This document shows, piece by piece, positions 48,782-58,047 of a stretch of 64,000 bases of DNA. Both the position numbers and the translations under genes were made by a program. The notes beneath the pieces were generated by a model that was not told the DNA's origin, made no database searches, and was given only the letters and a program-made list of their open reading frames with translations. The stretch lies in assembly GCF_026625705.1 (NCBI RefSeq), contig NZ_CP113059.1, positions 4,340,001-4,404,000 of the forward strand. Reading direction: 5' to 3'. The stretch comes from Pedobacter sp. SL55 (GTDB lineage Bacteria > Bacteroidota > Bacteroidia > Sphingobacteriales > Sphingobacteriaceae). Numbering within the stretch: the first letter of the stretch is position 1; every line of letters begins with the position of its first letter.

Positions 48782-49539
48782 TTAATCTCTTTTTACAATA
48801 GTTCCTGTAGCTTGTGCGGTGGGCATAATTAGCATATCGCTAATGTTTACATGTGCAGGCCTACTTACCACGTACCAAATTGCATCTGCAATGTCTTGTG
48901 CCATTAAAGGCTCTAGTCCATCGTAAACTTTTTTAGCCCTATTTTCATCTCCTTTAAAACGCACAATAGAAAATTCTGTTTCTACCATACCCGGATTTAT
49001 TGCCGTTACTTTAATGCCGTGAGGCAAAAGATCAATACGCATTCCTTTGTTTAATGCATCTACCGCATGTTTGGAGGCACAATATACATTCCCGTTAGGA
49101 TATACTTCTTTACCAGCAATAGAACCGATATTGATGATATGACCTTGCTTTCTTTCTACCATCCAGCTAGAAACGATCTTGGTAACGTAAAGCAAGCCCT
49201 TAACGTTGGTGTCAATCATTCTGTCCCAATCATCGGTATCGCCTTTATCTATTGGATCTAAACCTTGGCTCAACCCTGCATTGTTAACCAAAACAGCTAC
49301 ATTTTTCCACTCTGTGGGCAAAGTTTCTAATACATAGTTGATGTTCTCCTTATCTCTAACATCAGCTTGTATTTTTTTAATTTGAACGCCGTATTTGGCA
49401 GTAAGTTCTTGAGTTTGGGTGGTTAACAGATTCTTCTTCTGGCTATTAAAATTAAATCATATCCTTGTGCGGCAAACGTAGCTGCACAAGCGGCTCCAAT
49501 GCCAGAAGTAGATCCTGTAATTAATGCGATTTTGGCCAT
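48782..49539 (-). CDS. SDR family NAD(P)-dependent oxidoreductase (frameshifted)
   Basis: Short-chain dehydrogenase of about 252 residues, close to the YdfG/serine 3-dehydrogenase group. The start at 49539 gives MAKIALITGSTSGIG with the Rossmann glycine motif; the catalytic Tyr-x-x-x-Lys is YCASKHA, with NNAGLS and INIGSIAG. The frame breaks in AGAAGAAGAATC near 49433-49445; adding one A restores RRRNLLTTQTQELTAKYGVQ and the rest of the enzyme. A TAACTTTG box at 49562-49569 lies 22 bp upstream. Substrate unknown. Confidence 0.9.
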
Positions 49540-49561
49540 TTTATAAATATTTCGTTTGGCA

Positions 49562-49589
49562 CAAAGTTATGCTTTTTCTTAGAAGCCAA
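49562..49589 (-). promoter_or_regulatory. Promoter of the SDR gene
   Basis: On the minus strand TTG, 17 bases, TAACTTTG: a match to the Bacteroidota TTTG/TAnnTTTG pattern. The -7 box is at 49562-49569, 22 bp before the ATG at 49539. It sits in the gap immediately after the porT stop at 49590. Confidence 0.55.
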
Positions 49590-50345
49590 TTACTCGAAAA
49601 ACAAACTGAAAGTAAAATTTCTTAAAATGGCTTTATCAATAGGTGTAGCAAACGGATGGTTTTCGTGCCTCAAGATATCGCCAAAAGAATGGCTAACCTT
49701 TAATTCTGGAGACATTTTGAAGTATTCGAAATACAAATCGAAACCTATGGCAGCCTCATAGGAAGCAAAGTTTTTTTTGTTTTTTAGAAATTTGTATATC
49801 AACGCTTTATCCGCATCGTTCACTTTTTTCCCTGATGCCAAGTCCATAGAATATTTAGCGCCTAACAGTAAGTAAGCTCTAAAATCTTTTCTTCTTTCGG
49901 ATTTAAACTTAATGCCCAAAGGTAAATCTACCATGGTTGCCGATACTTTTTGCTGCCATTTTCCATCTGTAAAATCAGAAGGAACATTAACTGAGGGCAA
50001 GGCGTATTGGTAATTTACCAACCTATCGGTAAAAACTAATGTAGGTGTACTACGCAAGTCAAAATGCTTGGTTAGTTTGTAGTTCATTACGAAACCAATA
50101 CCAAAACCAGCAGAAACGGGAGAACTTATGGCGTTTAATTTATCGGTGATTGGCCTATTGTTCTGTTCGTAATCTAAGAAAATATCTTGCCAATTAGGCG
50201 ATTTAGTGAGCTTAAACTCTGATGCGATATATTGAAAGCTAAACCCCCAATTGAAATCCTGCTCATCAATACCACCGCCCCAATTTTGGGCATTGGCATT
50301 TAAAGTAAGTACAGAAAATAAGAGGACTAGTAGCTGTTTTTTCAT
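49590..50345 (-). CDS. PorT-like outer-membrane beta-barrel protein (T9SS)
   Basis: Exported beta-barrel protein of 251 residues, with signal peptide MKKQLLVLLFSVLTLNANAQ and alternating strands ending in FTFSLFFE. It fits PorT/SprT, a protein needed for type IX secretion and gliding, both by sequence style (WGFSFQYIASEFKLTKSPNW) and by lying directly after ubiE, its usual place in Bacteroidota. The ubiE stop overlaps its ATG by 4 bp. Other T9SS parts occur at the right end of the window. Confidence 0.82.
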   Translation of the reverse strand: MKKQLLVLLFSVLTLNANAQNWGGGIDEQDFNWGFSFQYIASEFKLTKSPNWQDIFLDYEQNNRPITDKLNAISSPVSAGFGIGFVMNYKLTKHFDLRSTPTLVFTDRLVNYQYALPSVNVPSDFTDGKWQQKVSATMVDLPLGIKFKSERRKDFRAYLLLGAKYSMDLASGKKVNDADKALIYKFLKNKKNFASYEAAIGFDLYFEYFKMSPELKVSHSFGDILRHENHPFATPIDKAILRNFTFSLFFE

Positions 50346-51071
50346 TTAACACCGGTATAAATGGCACTAATACCAAACGTTAGAGAACGATGTTTGGTAT
50401 TTTGGTAGCCAACTTTTTCCATCAGTGCTGTGAAGTTTTTACCATCAGGAAATGCCTGTACCGACTCTTCTAAATAGGCATAAGCTTTTTTATCTTTTGA
50501 AAACAAACCGCCAAAAAATGGCGTTGCATATTTAAAGTAGAAATGATACAACTGCTTTACAGGAAAAACCTTAGGTTTAGAAAATTCTAAAATCACTACT
50601 TTACCTCCCGGTTTAAGTACCCTAAACATGTCGGCCAAGCCTTTTTCTAAGTTTTCGTAATTACGTACACCAAAAGCTACTGTTATCGCATCGAAAGTAT
50701 CGTTATCAAAGTGCAAACCCTCCGAATCGCCTAACCTAACAGAAAACACTTCGCCCAGCTTCCTTTCGGCTATCTTCTTTCTAGCTACGTCCAACATTCC
50801 TTCAGAAATATCTACCCCAATAATTTGTTGCGGTTTTAATATTTTAATTGATTCGAATGCAAAATCGCCAGTACTTAGTAGCCACATCTAATATTTTTTG
50901 AGGTTTAGCAGACAAAAGCTCTTTAATGGCTTTCTTACGCCAAATGATATCAATTCCTAAAGATAAAAAGTGGTTAAGAAAATCGTAAGTGCCCGAGATA
51001 TTGTTGAACATGCTAGCTACCTGTTCTTTTTTGCTTTCGGTGCCAGAATAAGGAGTGATTTGTGGATTCAT
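50342..51071 (-). CDS. ubiE: Demethylmenaquinone methyltransferase (frameshifted)
   Basis: SAM-dependent methyltransferase for the final step of menaquinone synthesis, about 243 residues. I use the ATG at 51071 (MNPQITPYSG). The N-terminal VASMFNNISGTYDFLNHFLS and later FRVLKPGGKVVILEFSKPK are typical. The SAM-binding loop is broken as sequenced: ILDVAT is followed by an off-frame stretch. Removing one A near 50876-50884 gives ILDVATSTGDFAFES, close to the usual DVATGTGD. porT overlaps the stop by 4 bp. The futalosine-type prenyltransferase encoded at 51876 fits the same pathway. Confidence 0.92.
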
Positions 51072-51077
51072 GCTTTG

Positions 51078-51085
51078 CAAAGATA
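51078..51085 (-). promoter_or_regulatory. TAnnTTTG box for ubiE
   Basis: Minus-strand TATCTTTG, six bases before the ubiE ATG (51071). If the start of transcription is about 7 nt downstream, as usual for this box, the mRNA would be leaderless or nearly so. Confidence 0.55.
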
Positions 51086-51103
51086 GGGTTATTTTGGTTA
51101 ATC

Positions 51104-51154
51104 GGTTAACTGTAAAAACTGGTTAATTGTATTTGACAATCGATTAACCAATTA
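51104..51154. repeat. GTTAATCG-type inverted repeat in the ubiE/engB divergent gap
   Basis: TTGGTTAATCG and CGATTAACCAA are 11-bp complements with GGTTAA/TTAACC copies between. Related TTGGTTAATCG and CGGTTAATCGAT blocks occur before the FAH gene (about 55553-55563) and before bcp (about 57999-58012). They are intergenic only. Confidence 0.55.
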
Positions 51155-51175
51155 AACGTTTCTCACAATTAACCT

Positions 51176-51183
51176 TATCTTTG
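51176..51183 (+). promoter_or_regulatory. TAnnTTTG box for engB
   Basis: TATCTTTG, four bases before the engB ATG at 51188. It mirrors the ubiE box on the other strand. Leaderless or very short leader is expected. Confidence 0.55.
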
Positions 51184-51187
51184 CCTC

Positions 51188-51835
51188 ATGATCATTAAAT
51201 CTGCAACCTTTGTAGTTAGCAACACCAAAGTATCGGCTTTGCCATTACCAGACATGCCCGAGTATGCTTTTATTGGGCGTTCTAATGTAGGCAAGTCTTC
51301 GTTAATCAATATGTTAGTAAACCAACAAGGATTAGCTAAAACCTCTCAAAAGCCAGGTAAAACCCAGCTAATTAATCACTTTTTGGTTAATGAAAAATGG
51401 TACATCGTAGATTTACCGGGTTATGGCTATGCAAGGGTATCTAAAAGCAGCAGAGAGAAATGGGAAAAATTTATTCGGGCTTACATCACTAAAAGAGAAA
51501 ACCTGCAGTGTGTTTTTGTACTTATTGATAGTAGGTTGGAACCTCAAAAAATTGACTTAGAGTTTTGCTCTTGGTTGGGCGAATGCCAAATTCCTTTTGC
51601 GCTGGTTTACACTAAAGCCGATAAACAATCGGGACCAAAAACCGACCAAAATGTGGCTAAATTTAACAAGACTTTGCTAGGCTGGTTTGAAGAACTACCT
51701 CCTTTTTTTGTTACTTCAGCAGAAAAAGGTCAGGGCAGAGAAGATGTTTTACAGTTTGTACAGGAAGTGAATGAGGACTTTGTGAAACCTGTGATTGATC
51801 CGAAATTTTACGCTGCCAGTAACCCAGACAAGTAA
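51188..51835 (+). CDS. engB: Ribosome biogenesis GTP-binding protein YihA/YsxC/EngB
   Basis: Small GTPase of 215 residues needed for 50S ribosome assembly. G1 GRSNVGKSSLINML (about residue 31), G3 DLPGYGYARVS and G4 YTKAD are all present, with FVTSAEKGQG as G5. It starts 117 bp from the divergent ubiE ATG and is followed 41 bp later by the UbiA-type gene. Confidence 0.96.
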   Translation: MIIKSATFVVSNTKVSALPLPDMPEYAFIGRSNVGKSSLINMLVNQQGLAKTSQKPGKTQLINHFLVNEKWYIVDLPGYGYARVSKSSREKWEKFIRAYITKRENLQCVFVLIDSRLEPQKIDLEFCSWLGECQIPFALVYTKADKQSGPKTDQNVAKFNKTLLGWFEELPPFFVTSAEKGQGREDVLQFVQEVNEDFVKPVIDPKFYAASNPDK

Positions 51836-51875
51836 ATTTTATTAGCGCCCAGTTATTGTATTACACCCTATTTCA

Positions 51876-52733
51876 ATGAAAAAGTATTTTTCGCTCGTAT
51901 TATTTGCCCACTCTATATTTGCCATGCCTTTTGCCTTTATTGGTTTTTTCTTAGGCGTAACCACTACTACCAACCCCTTCAATTGGTATTTACTGTTGGC
52001 GGTAGTGCTTTGTATGGTGTTTGCTCGTAACGCAGCAATGGCTTTTAACAGATATTTAGATCGGGATATCGATGCGAAAAACCCTAGAACAGTGACAAGA
52101 GATATACCTGCCGGTAAAATTTCTGCAAAGGAAGCTTTAACTTTTGTGATAGCAAACTGTGCACTTTTTATAGCAACTACTTATTTCATTAATCCGCTTT
52201 GTTTCTATTTATCGCCCATTGCCATTTTTGTGGTGCTATTTTATAGTTACACCAAGCGCTTTACAGCCTTGTGCCATTTAGTTTTAGGACTTGGATTAGG
52301 GCTTGCTCCTATTGGAGCGTACATTGCTGTAACTGGTCAATTTAACATCGTACCAGTATTATATTCTTTTGCTGTTTTATTTTGGGTAAGTGGCTTCGAT
52401 ATCATTTATGCCCTACAAGACGAAGAATTTGACCGTTCTGAGAAACTTCATTCTATCCCATCTGCTTTAGGGAGGAAGAATGCGTTGCACCTGTCTTCAT
52501 TCCTTCACATTTTATCCGCAGCCTGCGTTATTGCTCCAATCTATTTCATGGATTTTGGCTGGCCATATTATGCTGGCGTTGTATTTTTCTGTGCTATGCT
52601 AGTTTATCAACATCGTTTGGTAAAACCCAATGACATCAGTAAAGTGGATAGAGCATTTGCTACCACCAATGGTTATGCCTCAGTGGTATTTGCTATTTGC
52701 TTTTTGGTTGATGCTTATTTGAAGAGCAGGTAG
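51876..52733 (+). CDS. UbiA-family polyprenyltransferase, MqnP-like
   Basis: Integral-membrane prenyltransferase of 285 residues with eight or nine helices. First Asp-rich motif NRYLDRDIDAKNPRTVTRD (about residue 58) and second YALQDEEFDR (about 185) mark the UbiA superfamily. The form matches the futalosine-pathway enzyme MqnP that attaches the side chain in menaquinone synthesis, and ubiE in the divergent unit fits that. 4-hydroxybenzoate octaprenyltransferase is the usual automated name but ubiquinone is not expected in this phylum. Confidence 0.9.
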   Translation: MKKYFSLVLFAHSIFAMPFAFIGFFLGVTTTTNPFNWYLLLAVVLCMVFARNAAMAFNRYLDRDIDAKNPRTVTRDIPAGKISAKEALTFVIANCALFIATTYFINPLCFYLSPIAIFVVLFYSYTKRFTALCHLVLGLGLGLAPIGAYIAVTGQFNIVPVLYSFAVLFWVSGFDIIYALQDEEFDRSEKLHSIPSALGRKNALHLSSFLHILSAACVIAPIYFMDFGWPYYAGVVFFCAMLVYQHRLVKPNDISKVDRAFATTNGYASVVFAICFLVDAYLKSR

Positions 52734-52879
52734 GTATAAAGGTTTATAGTTTATAGCTGATAGCCTTAAGATTAATTCCCGCTGATTTCGCTAATTTAAG
52801 ACACCGCAGATCTAAGGAGATATTTCTCTTCTATGCTGTCAATTCTTATTGATACCTGACCCCTAGTGCCTGACTACTC

Positions 52880-54844
52880 TTACACCGGCAATCTATTTAA
52901 TTCAATATCATCTGGGCTTACAAAAATCAACGGCACTTTCTCCACATCTACATAACTCGAATCTAAACCAAAACTGGTTACTTCAGATAAACTCATTTTT
53001 TTAAGCAACATGTAGTAATCCATAATTGTTTCTTCGTAAAAACTTAAATTGGTAAACCTACTCAGTGTTTTTTCTAGCAGTACAAACCTAAAATCGCCAG
53101 TAATTTTGTGTTTATTTAACGAAGTATATTGACTTGTAATGTCCACCTCTCCGTTTTTAACTAGCTCTTCTACCACTTTGCGGTAAAGCAAATTGATACG
53201 TTGTTCTATCCTAAAACCTAGTTTAAAATCAATTCTAATTAGTTTTCCAGGTATCAAAAACTCTACTTTATAATCCATTGTATAAGGCTCGTCTACTACA
53301 TCTACGTGTACTAACCAGTAAACATCAGCCCTTTTTGGCTCCTTTTGTATAATAGAGTAAATGATTTTAGACTCTATTTCGGTTTTAAAATTGGCACTGG
53401 TTAAATACACCAATTGCGAAGAGAATTTAGGCACTGAAACATCATTACTTAATTCATTTATAATATCGTAGTAGTCTTCAATCTCTACATACTTAACAAA
53501 CCTATTTTTGATTTTACGAGACGCATACCAAGTCCACATGATGCTTAACAGCACCAAGCTAATAAGCAACGTTACCCAACCACCATGAATAAATTTGGCC
53601 ATGTTACCTACCAAGAAAGCGAGTTCAATACCCATGTAAACCACTACAAAAAGCACAATTAGATACATAGGAAACTTTTTGCGAAGCATAAAAACTGCTA
53701 CCAAAATGGTGGTCATTAAAAAGGTTAGGTTAATAGCTAAGCCGTAAGCACCCTCCATATTGTCGGACTTTTGGAACACCAAAACAATGATGATACAACC
53801 TACGCAAAGCAACCAGTTAATAGAAGGCACATATAATTGTCCTTTTTGCACACTTGGATAATTGATACGAACCTTTGGCCACAAATTCAAACGAACGGCT
53901 TCGGATATTAGGGTAAACGAACCCGAAATCATAGCCTGAGATGCGATAACTGCGGCGGTAGTAGCTAAGATAACCAAGTACAACACCATATCTTCTGGTA
54001 CCAATTTAAAAAATGGATTAGACAAAGGATCATGAGGATTATACCCTTGCGCATTCTTTAATACCCAAACACCTTGACCTAAATAATTCAAGATGAGCAT
54101 AGATTTTACAAAAATCCAGCTGATGCGGATATTCCTTTTGCCACAATGGCCTAAATCGCTATACAAAGCCTCGGCCCCGGTGGTACAAAGAAAAACACCA
54201 CCTAAAATAAGGAGCGCACTTGGATTGGTTATTAATAAATGCGCTGCGTAATAAGGATTTAAGGCTTTAAAAATCCACGGATCGTGCAATACCTGTAATA
54301 GTCCCACCACCCCAAGCACAGAAAACCACAACAACATAATGGGGCCGAATAATTTACCAACCAAATTGGTACCGAACTGCTGAATGATAAATAACAATGC
54401 GATAATAGAAATTACAATTGGTATTACTTGCACGTCGGGAAATTTCAGCTTAAGCCCCTCAATTGCAGAGGTTACGGTAATACTAGGCGTAATCATACCA
54501 TCGGCCAAAAGCGCAGCACCGCCTATAACAGCGGGCACTACCAGCCACTTGGCTTTTTTGCGAACTAGAGAATAAAGCGAAAAAATCCCTCCCTCGCCTT
54601 TATTATCAGCTCGTAAGGTAATTACTACATATTTGATAGTGGTTTGTAGGGTTAAAGTCCAAATGATACAAGAAAGCGCACCTAACACCAAATCTGGACT
54701 AATTGGCTGGCCAGAATCTACTACAGATTTAAAAATCGCTTTTAAAGTATAAAGAGGTGATGTACCGATATCACCAAACACTATCCCTAGTGTTACCAAC
54801 AGCCCTCCGGCAGTAAGGGCATTTACGTTTTTATGACTTGACAC
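52880..54844 (-). CDS. kup: Kup family potassium uptake permease
   Basis: Proton-coupled K+ transporter of 654 residues with about twelve helices in the first 430 residues and a cytoplasmic C-terminal domain. Signature VTLGIVFGDIGTSPLYTLKA at the N-terminus, and ALSCIIWTLTLQTTIKYV, NKGEGGIFSLYSLV and FTLISEAVRLNLWPKV later. It is monocistronic, convergent with the UbiA-family gene, with a clear promoter at 54862-54890. Confidence 0.96.
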   Translation of the reverse strand: MSSHKNVNALTAGGLLVTLGIVFGDIGTSPLYTLKAIFKSVVDSGQPISPDLVLGALSCIIWTLTLQTTIKYVVITLRADNKGEGGIFSLYSLVRKKAKWLVVPAVIGGAALLADGMITPSITVTSAIEGLKLKFPDVQVIPIVISIIALLFIIQQFGTNLVGKLFGPIMLLWFSVLGVVGLLQVLHDPWIFKALNPYYAAHLLITNPSALLILGGVFLCTTGAEALYSDLGHCGKRNIRISWIFVKSMLILNYLGQGVWVLKNAQGYNPHDPLSNPFFKLVPEDMVLYLVILATTAAVIASQAMISGSFTLISEAVRLNLWPKVRINYPSVQKGQLYVPSINWLLCVGCIIIVLVFQKSDNMEGAYGLAINLTFLMTTILVAVFMLRKKFPMYLIVLFVVVYMGIELAFLVGNMAKFIHGGWVTLLISLVLLSIMWTWYASRKIKNRFVKYVEIEDYYDIINELSNDVSVPKFSSQLVYLTSANFKTEIESKIIYSIIQKEPKRADVYWLVHVDVVDEPYTMDYKVEFLIPGKLIRIDFKLGFRIEQRINLLYRKVVEELVKNGEVDITSQYTSLNKHKITGDFRFVLLEKTLSRFTNLSFYEETIMDYYMLLKKMSLSEVTSFGLDSSYVDVEKVPLIFVSPDDIELNRLPV

Positions 54845-54861
54845 TTAGTAAAAATTTGACG

Positions 54862-54890
54862 CAAAATTAAATAAATAATTAGGATAACAA
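54862..54890 (-). promoter_or_regulatory. Promoter of kup
   Basis: On the minus strand TTG, 18 bases, TAATTTTG: a good match to the Bacteroidota TTTG / TAnnTTTG promoter. The -7 box ends 17 bp before the kup ATG at 54844. Confidence 0.65.
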
Positions 54891-54994
54891 CTTATTTAGT
54901 AGTAAAAGCTATTTTTTTGTCGAAACATAAAATCTATTTGGCAAGCTAAAATCCTGTTAAATATTGTTAAATAATAAAACCACATCATTTTATG

Positions 54995-55027
54995 TTTGAT
55001 TTGTTTGTTTAAATATTTATATTTTTG
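54995..55027 (+). promoter_or_regulatory. Promoter of the T9SS cargo gene
   Basis: TTTG (54995-54998), 21 bases, TATTTTTG (55020-55027), 11 bp before the ATG at 55039. This is a close match to the phylum's primary promoter. Confidence 0.6.
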
Positions 55028-55038
55028 TGCAACAATAG

Positions 55039-55551
55039 ATGAAAATAAAAAGAGTTAAAATAGCGCTCAACAAAAATGCAGCATACCTCATAGTGATGTT
55101 GTTGCTTTCTTGTTCGTCTATTTTTGCCCAAAAAGCAGATACTTCTAAATTTTCTGTAAGGCCAAAAGCCAAAGCATTTAGTAGAATTCCGATAATTAAA
55201 GGAAGTGTACAGCCTTACAAGCCTTCTTACAACATCTACTCATCTACAGCTGCGCACATTAAGCCTGACGTAAAAGAAAAAGGTGGCAAAACATTAACGG
55301 TTCTCAAAATCTATCCAAACCCAGTAGTAGAGCAACTAAACATTAACCTTCGTTTAGAAAAAGAAACCAGTCTTTCCATTAAAATAACAGATTTGCTGGG
55401 CAATGAAGTGGTAACACTTGCCAACGAACGCATACAGCACGGAGAACATACCAAAACCTATAACGTACCGGCAAAACTTAATGCTGGCATTTATTTTCTA
55501 CGCATTGTGGCTGGTGGCGAACCTGTAATCAGAAAAATATCTGTACTTTAA
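55039..55551 (+). CDS. Small secreted protein with T9SS type A sorting domain
   Basis: Exported 170-residue protein. A signal peptide with an extended basic N-region (MKIKRVKIALNKNAAYLIVM..., cleavage near SIFAQ) is followed by a short low-complexity linker (about 33-85) and a C-terminal Por secretion-system sorting domain (LKIYPNPVVEQLNINLRLE through NAGIYFLRIVAGGEPVIRKI). The domain directs export by the type IX system and anchoring to surface A-LPS or release. There is hardly any passenger domain, so it is unusual among T9SS cargo. Function unknown. Confidence 0.88.
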   Translation: MKIKRVKIALNKNAAYLIVMLLLSCSSIFAQKADTSKFSVRPKAKAFSRIPIIKGSVQPYKPSYNIYSSTAAHIKPDVKEKGGKTLTVLKIYPNPVVEQLNINLRLEKETSLSIKITDLLGNEVVTLANERIQHGEHTKTYNVPAKLNAGIYFLRIVAGGEPVIRKISVL

Positions 55552-55614
55552 AATTGGTTAATCGTAAAACTGTTGAACTGTTTAATCGTAGATAGCAGTT
55601 AAGCAAATAAACCT

Positions 55615-55622
55615 TATTTTTG
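55615..55622 (+). promoter_or_regulatory. TAnnTTTG box for the FAH-family gene
   Basis: TATTTTTG only four bases before the ATG at 55627, again predicting a leaderless or near-leaderless mRNA. A TTG at about 55573-55575 lies too far for standard spacing. Confidence 0.5.
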
Positions 55623-55626
55623 CAGC

Positions 55627-56238
55627 ATGAAAATCATTGCAATTGGCAGAAATTACGCTGCACACGCCGCAGAACTAAACAACGCTATACCTACTAAACC
55701 TATTATTTTTTTAAAGCCCGATACGGCTGTTCTAAAAGATAACAAACCATTTTACTTGCCAGATTTTTCTAACGATGTACATTACGAGCTAGAAGTTGTG
55801 CTTAAAATTTGCAAAGAAGGCAAACATATTGCCGAGAAATTTGCTTCTAATTATTACGAAGAAATTGGATTAGGAATTGATTTTACGGCCAGAGACATCC
55901 AAGCAGAACATAAAGAGAAAGGCTTACCTTGGGAATTAGCAAAAGCTTTCGACAACTCTGCTGTGATTAGCCATTTTTTACCGAAAAGCGACTACAAAGA
56001 CATGTACGATTTACATTTTGAGTTAAAGAAAAACGGCGAAAGCAAACAAAATGGCCATACTGCCAATCTGTTATTCTCGTTTGAAAAAATTATTTCTTTT
56101 GTATCACAGTACATTACCTTAAAAAAAGGAGATTTGATTTTTACAGGCACACCAGAAGGTGTTGGCAAAGTAAATGCTGGCGATAGATTAGAGGCTTGGT
56201 TAGAAGATAAACAACTACTTAATTTTGAAATAAAATAA
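55627..56238 (+). CDS. Fumarylacetoacetate hydrolase family protein
   Basis: Cytoplasmic FAH-fold enzyme of 203 residues. Conserved IAIGRNYAAHAAELNNAIPT, the metal ligands in VHYELEVVLKI (E-x-E) and GIDFTARDIQ (Asp), and the GDLIFTGTPEGVGKVNAGD segment. Small members hydrolyse acylpyruvates or decarboxylate oxaloacetate; the exact reaction is unknown here. It precedes the M23 peptidase by 4 bp, so the two are coupled. Confidence 0.93.
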   Translation: MKIIAIGRNYAAHAAELNNAIPTKPIIFLKPDTAVLKDNKPFYLPDFSNDVHYELEVVLKICKEGKHIAEKFASNYYEEIGLGIDFTARDIQAEHKEKGLPWELAKAFDNSAVISHFLPKSDYKDMYDLHFELKKNGESKQNGHTANLLFSFEKIISFVSQYITLKKGDLIFTGTPEGVGKVNAGDRLEAWLEDKQLLNFEIK

Positions 56239-56242
56239 AATA

Positions 56243-57970
56243 ATGCGCAATTACATTACCTACGTTTCACTCATTTTATCTGTTTTTAGCTCAAACCAAC
56301 TCATAGCGCAGCAAACTTATAGCAACCATATTTACCCCCTTACAAACTTCAGTTCGCCGTTGGATATTGAACCGCCTGCTTTGGCAGGGTCTTTTGGAGA
56401 ACTAAGATCAAACCATTTTCATTCTGGTATAGATTTTAGAACCAACCAACGCATTGGTTATCCCGTTTATGCACCTGCTGATGGCTTTATTTCTAGATTA
56501 AGAGTACAGAACAGTGGTTTCGGTTTAGCATTGTACATCAACCACCCAAATGGTTATACTACAGTTTATGGTCACTTATCGAGGTTTAACCCAAAAATTG
56601 CACAAATAGTAAAAAACATCCAATACAAAAAAACTTCTTATGAAATTGACGAGTTTCCTTCTCCAGATCTTATCCCCGTAAGAAAAGGCGAAGTAATTGC
56701 CTACACAGGCAACACTGGGAGTTCTGGCGGCCCACATTTACACTTCGAAATTCGCGATAGCAAAACCGAGGCTACCATTAACCCACAATTATTAGGTATT
56801 AGCATTCCAGACAATATTCCTCCTGTTATACATGCCATGTATGTTTACAGGCTTAACGGCAAACCATTTAATGAATTTACGCCGAAACAGTATTTCCAAG
56901 TAGCAGGAAGTAAAGGAAACTACAAATTAAACCAAGTGAGCACCATTAACCTCAACGGAGAAGTAGGCTTTGGAATAGTTGTAAACGATAGGCACAACGG
57001 CGCTTCGGGAAATAATGGCGCTTATGCAATTGAGTTAGCTGTAGACGGCAATATTGTTTATACATCAGCTTTAGAGCGGTTTACTTTCGATAACAGCAAG
57101 GCCATTAACTCGCACATCGATTATCCAACGTATCTACGCACCAAGCAAAGTATCCAGAAAAGCTTTGTTGATCCCGGAAATCCTCTAAACATCTACTTCA
57201 ATTTAGTTAACAGCGGACGCGTTACTTTTAACGATGGAAAAACCCACTCAGTTAAATATACCATTAGTGATGCGAGAGGCAATAAAAGCACCTTGGCTTT
57301 TAACGTTTTGGCCGATGCAAAGGCTAACATCAACACACCAGAACTACCTTTAGGAACAAGCTTTGCCTACAACAAACAAAATGAGTTTAGCCAAGACGAC
57401 GTGAAGGTAATTTTACCTAAAGGCACGCTCTATAACGATTTAAACTTTATCTATAAGAAAACAGCTAAGCCGCAACAAAACGCATTTTCAGAAATTCATC
57501 ACATACACAACAATTTTACGCCGCTACATACTGGCTTTGAACTTTGGATTAAAGCAGACAGCACCATTACCAAACACCAGAGCAAAGCTTTAATCGTGAA
57601 CAGCAATCGTTCTTCGCAAGGCGGATATTTTGAAAACGGCTGGGTAAAGACCAAACCTCGTACTTTCGGCAGTTTCTTTATTGCTATAGATACCATAGCA
57701 CCCAATATCGTTCCTTTAAATATAGCCAACGGCAAAAACATGGCAGGTATTAGCAAAATGAGTTTTAGAATTAGCGATGGACTATCTGGAATTAAGAGTT
57801 TTAATGGCTATATTGACGGCAAATGGGTACTGATGGAATTTGATGCCAAAACAGCAAACCTGTGGCATACTTTTGACGAAAGAACGAGCACTGGCAAGCA
57901 TACGTTTGAGTTACTTGTTATAGACATGAAAGAAAATACCAAAAGATACGCAATAGAGTTTTACAGATAA
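56243..57970 (+). CDS. M23 family metallopeptidase (LytM-like)
   Basis: Exported zinc endopeptidase-fold protein of 575 residues. The signal peptide ends near NQLIAQQ. The LytM domain is at about 55-190: zinc ligands in FHSGIDFRT and HLHFEIRD, with SGGPH before the second, all intact, so it may cut peptidoglycan cross-links. The remaining 370 residues are beta-rich (Ig-like segments FNGYIDGKWVLMEFDA near the end) and have no named family I recognise. It is cotranscribed with the FAH gene. Confidence 0.92.
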   Translation: MRNYITYVSLILSVFSSNQLIAQQTYSNHIYPLTNFSSPLDIEPPALAGSFGELRSNHFHSGIDFRTNQRIGYPVYAPADGFISRLRVQNSGFGLALYINHPNGYTTVYGHLSRFNPKIAQIVKNIQYKKTSYEIDEFPSPDLIPVRKGEVIAYTGNTGSSGGPHLHFEIRDSKTEATINPQLLGISIPDNIPPVIHAMYVYRLNGKPFNEFTPKQYFQVAGSKGNYKLNQVSTINLNGEVGFGIVVNDRHNGASGNNGAYAIELAVDGNIVYTSALERFTFDNSKAINSHIDYPTYLRTKQSIQKSFVDPGNPLNIYFNLVNSGRVTFNDGKTHSVKYTISDARGNKSTLAFNVLADAKANINTPELPLGTSFAYNKQNEFSQDDVKVILPKGTLYNDLNFIYKKTAKPQQNAFSEIHHIHNNFTPLHTGFELWIKADSTITKHQSKALIVNSNRSSQGGYFENGWVKTKPRTFGSFFIAIDTIAPNIVPLNIANGKNMAGISKMSFRISDGLSGIKSFNGYIDGKWVLMEFDAKTANLWHTFDERTSTGKHTFELLVIDMKENTKRYAIEFYR

Positions 57971-58047
57971 TTAATGTTTAATCGCTTAATCGAACAATCG
58001 GTTAATCGATACAGTTAACCAATTAACCTTTTTAAACAGTTAAATCA

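Noticed and set aside
52734..52879. Small RNA in the mqnP-kup gap
   Set aside because: Only AT-rich sequence with fragments resembling common intergenic repeats (cgctgatttcgct, accgcagat); no terminator or promoter pair.
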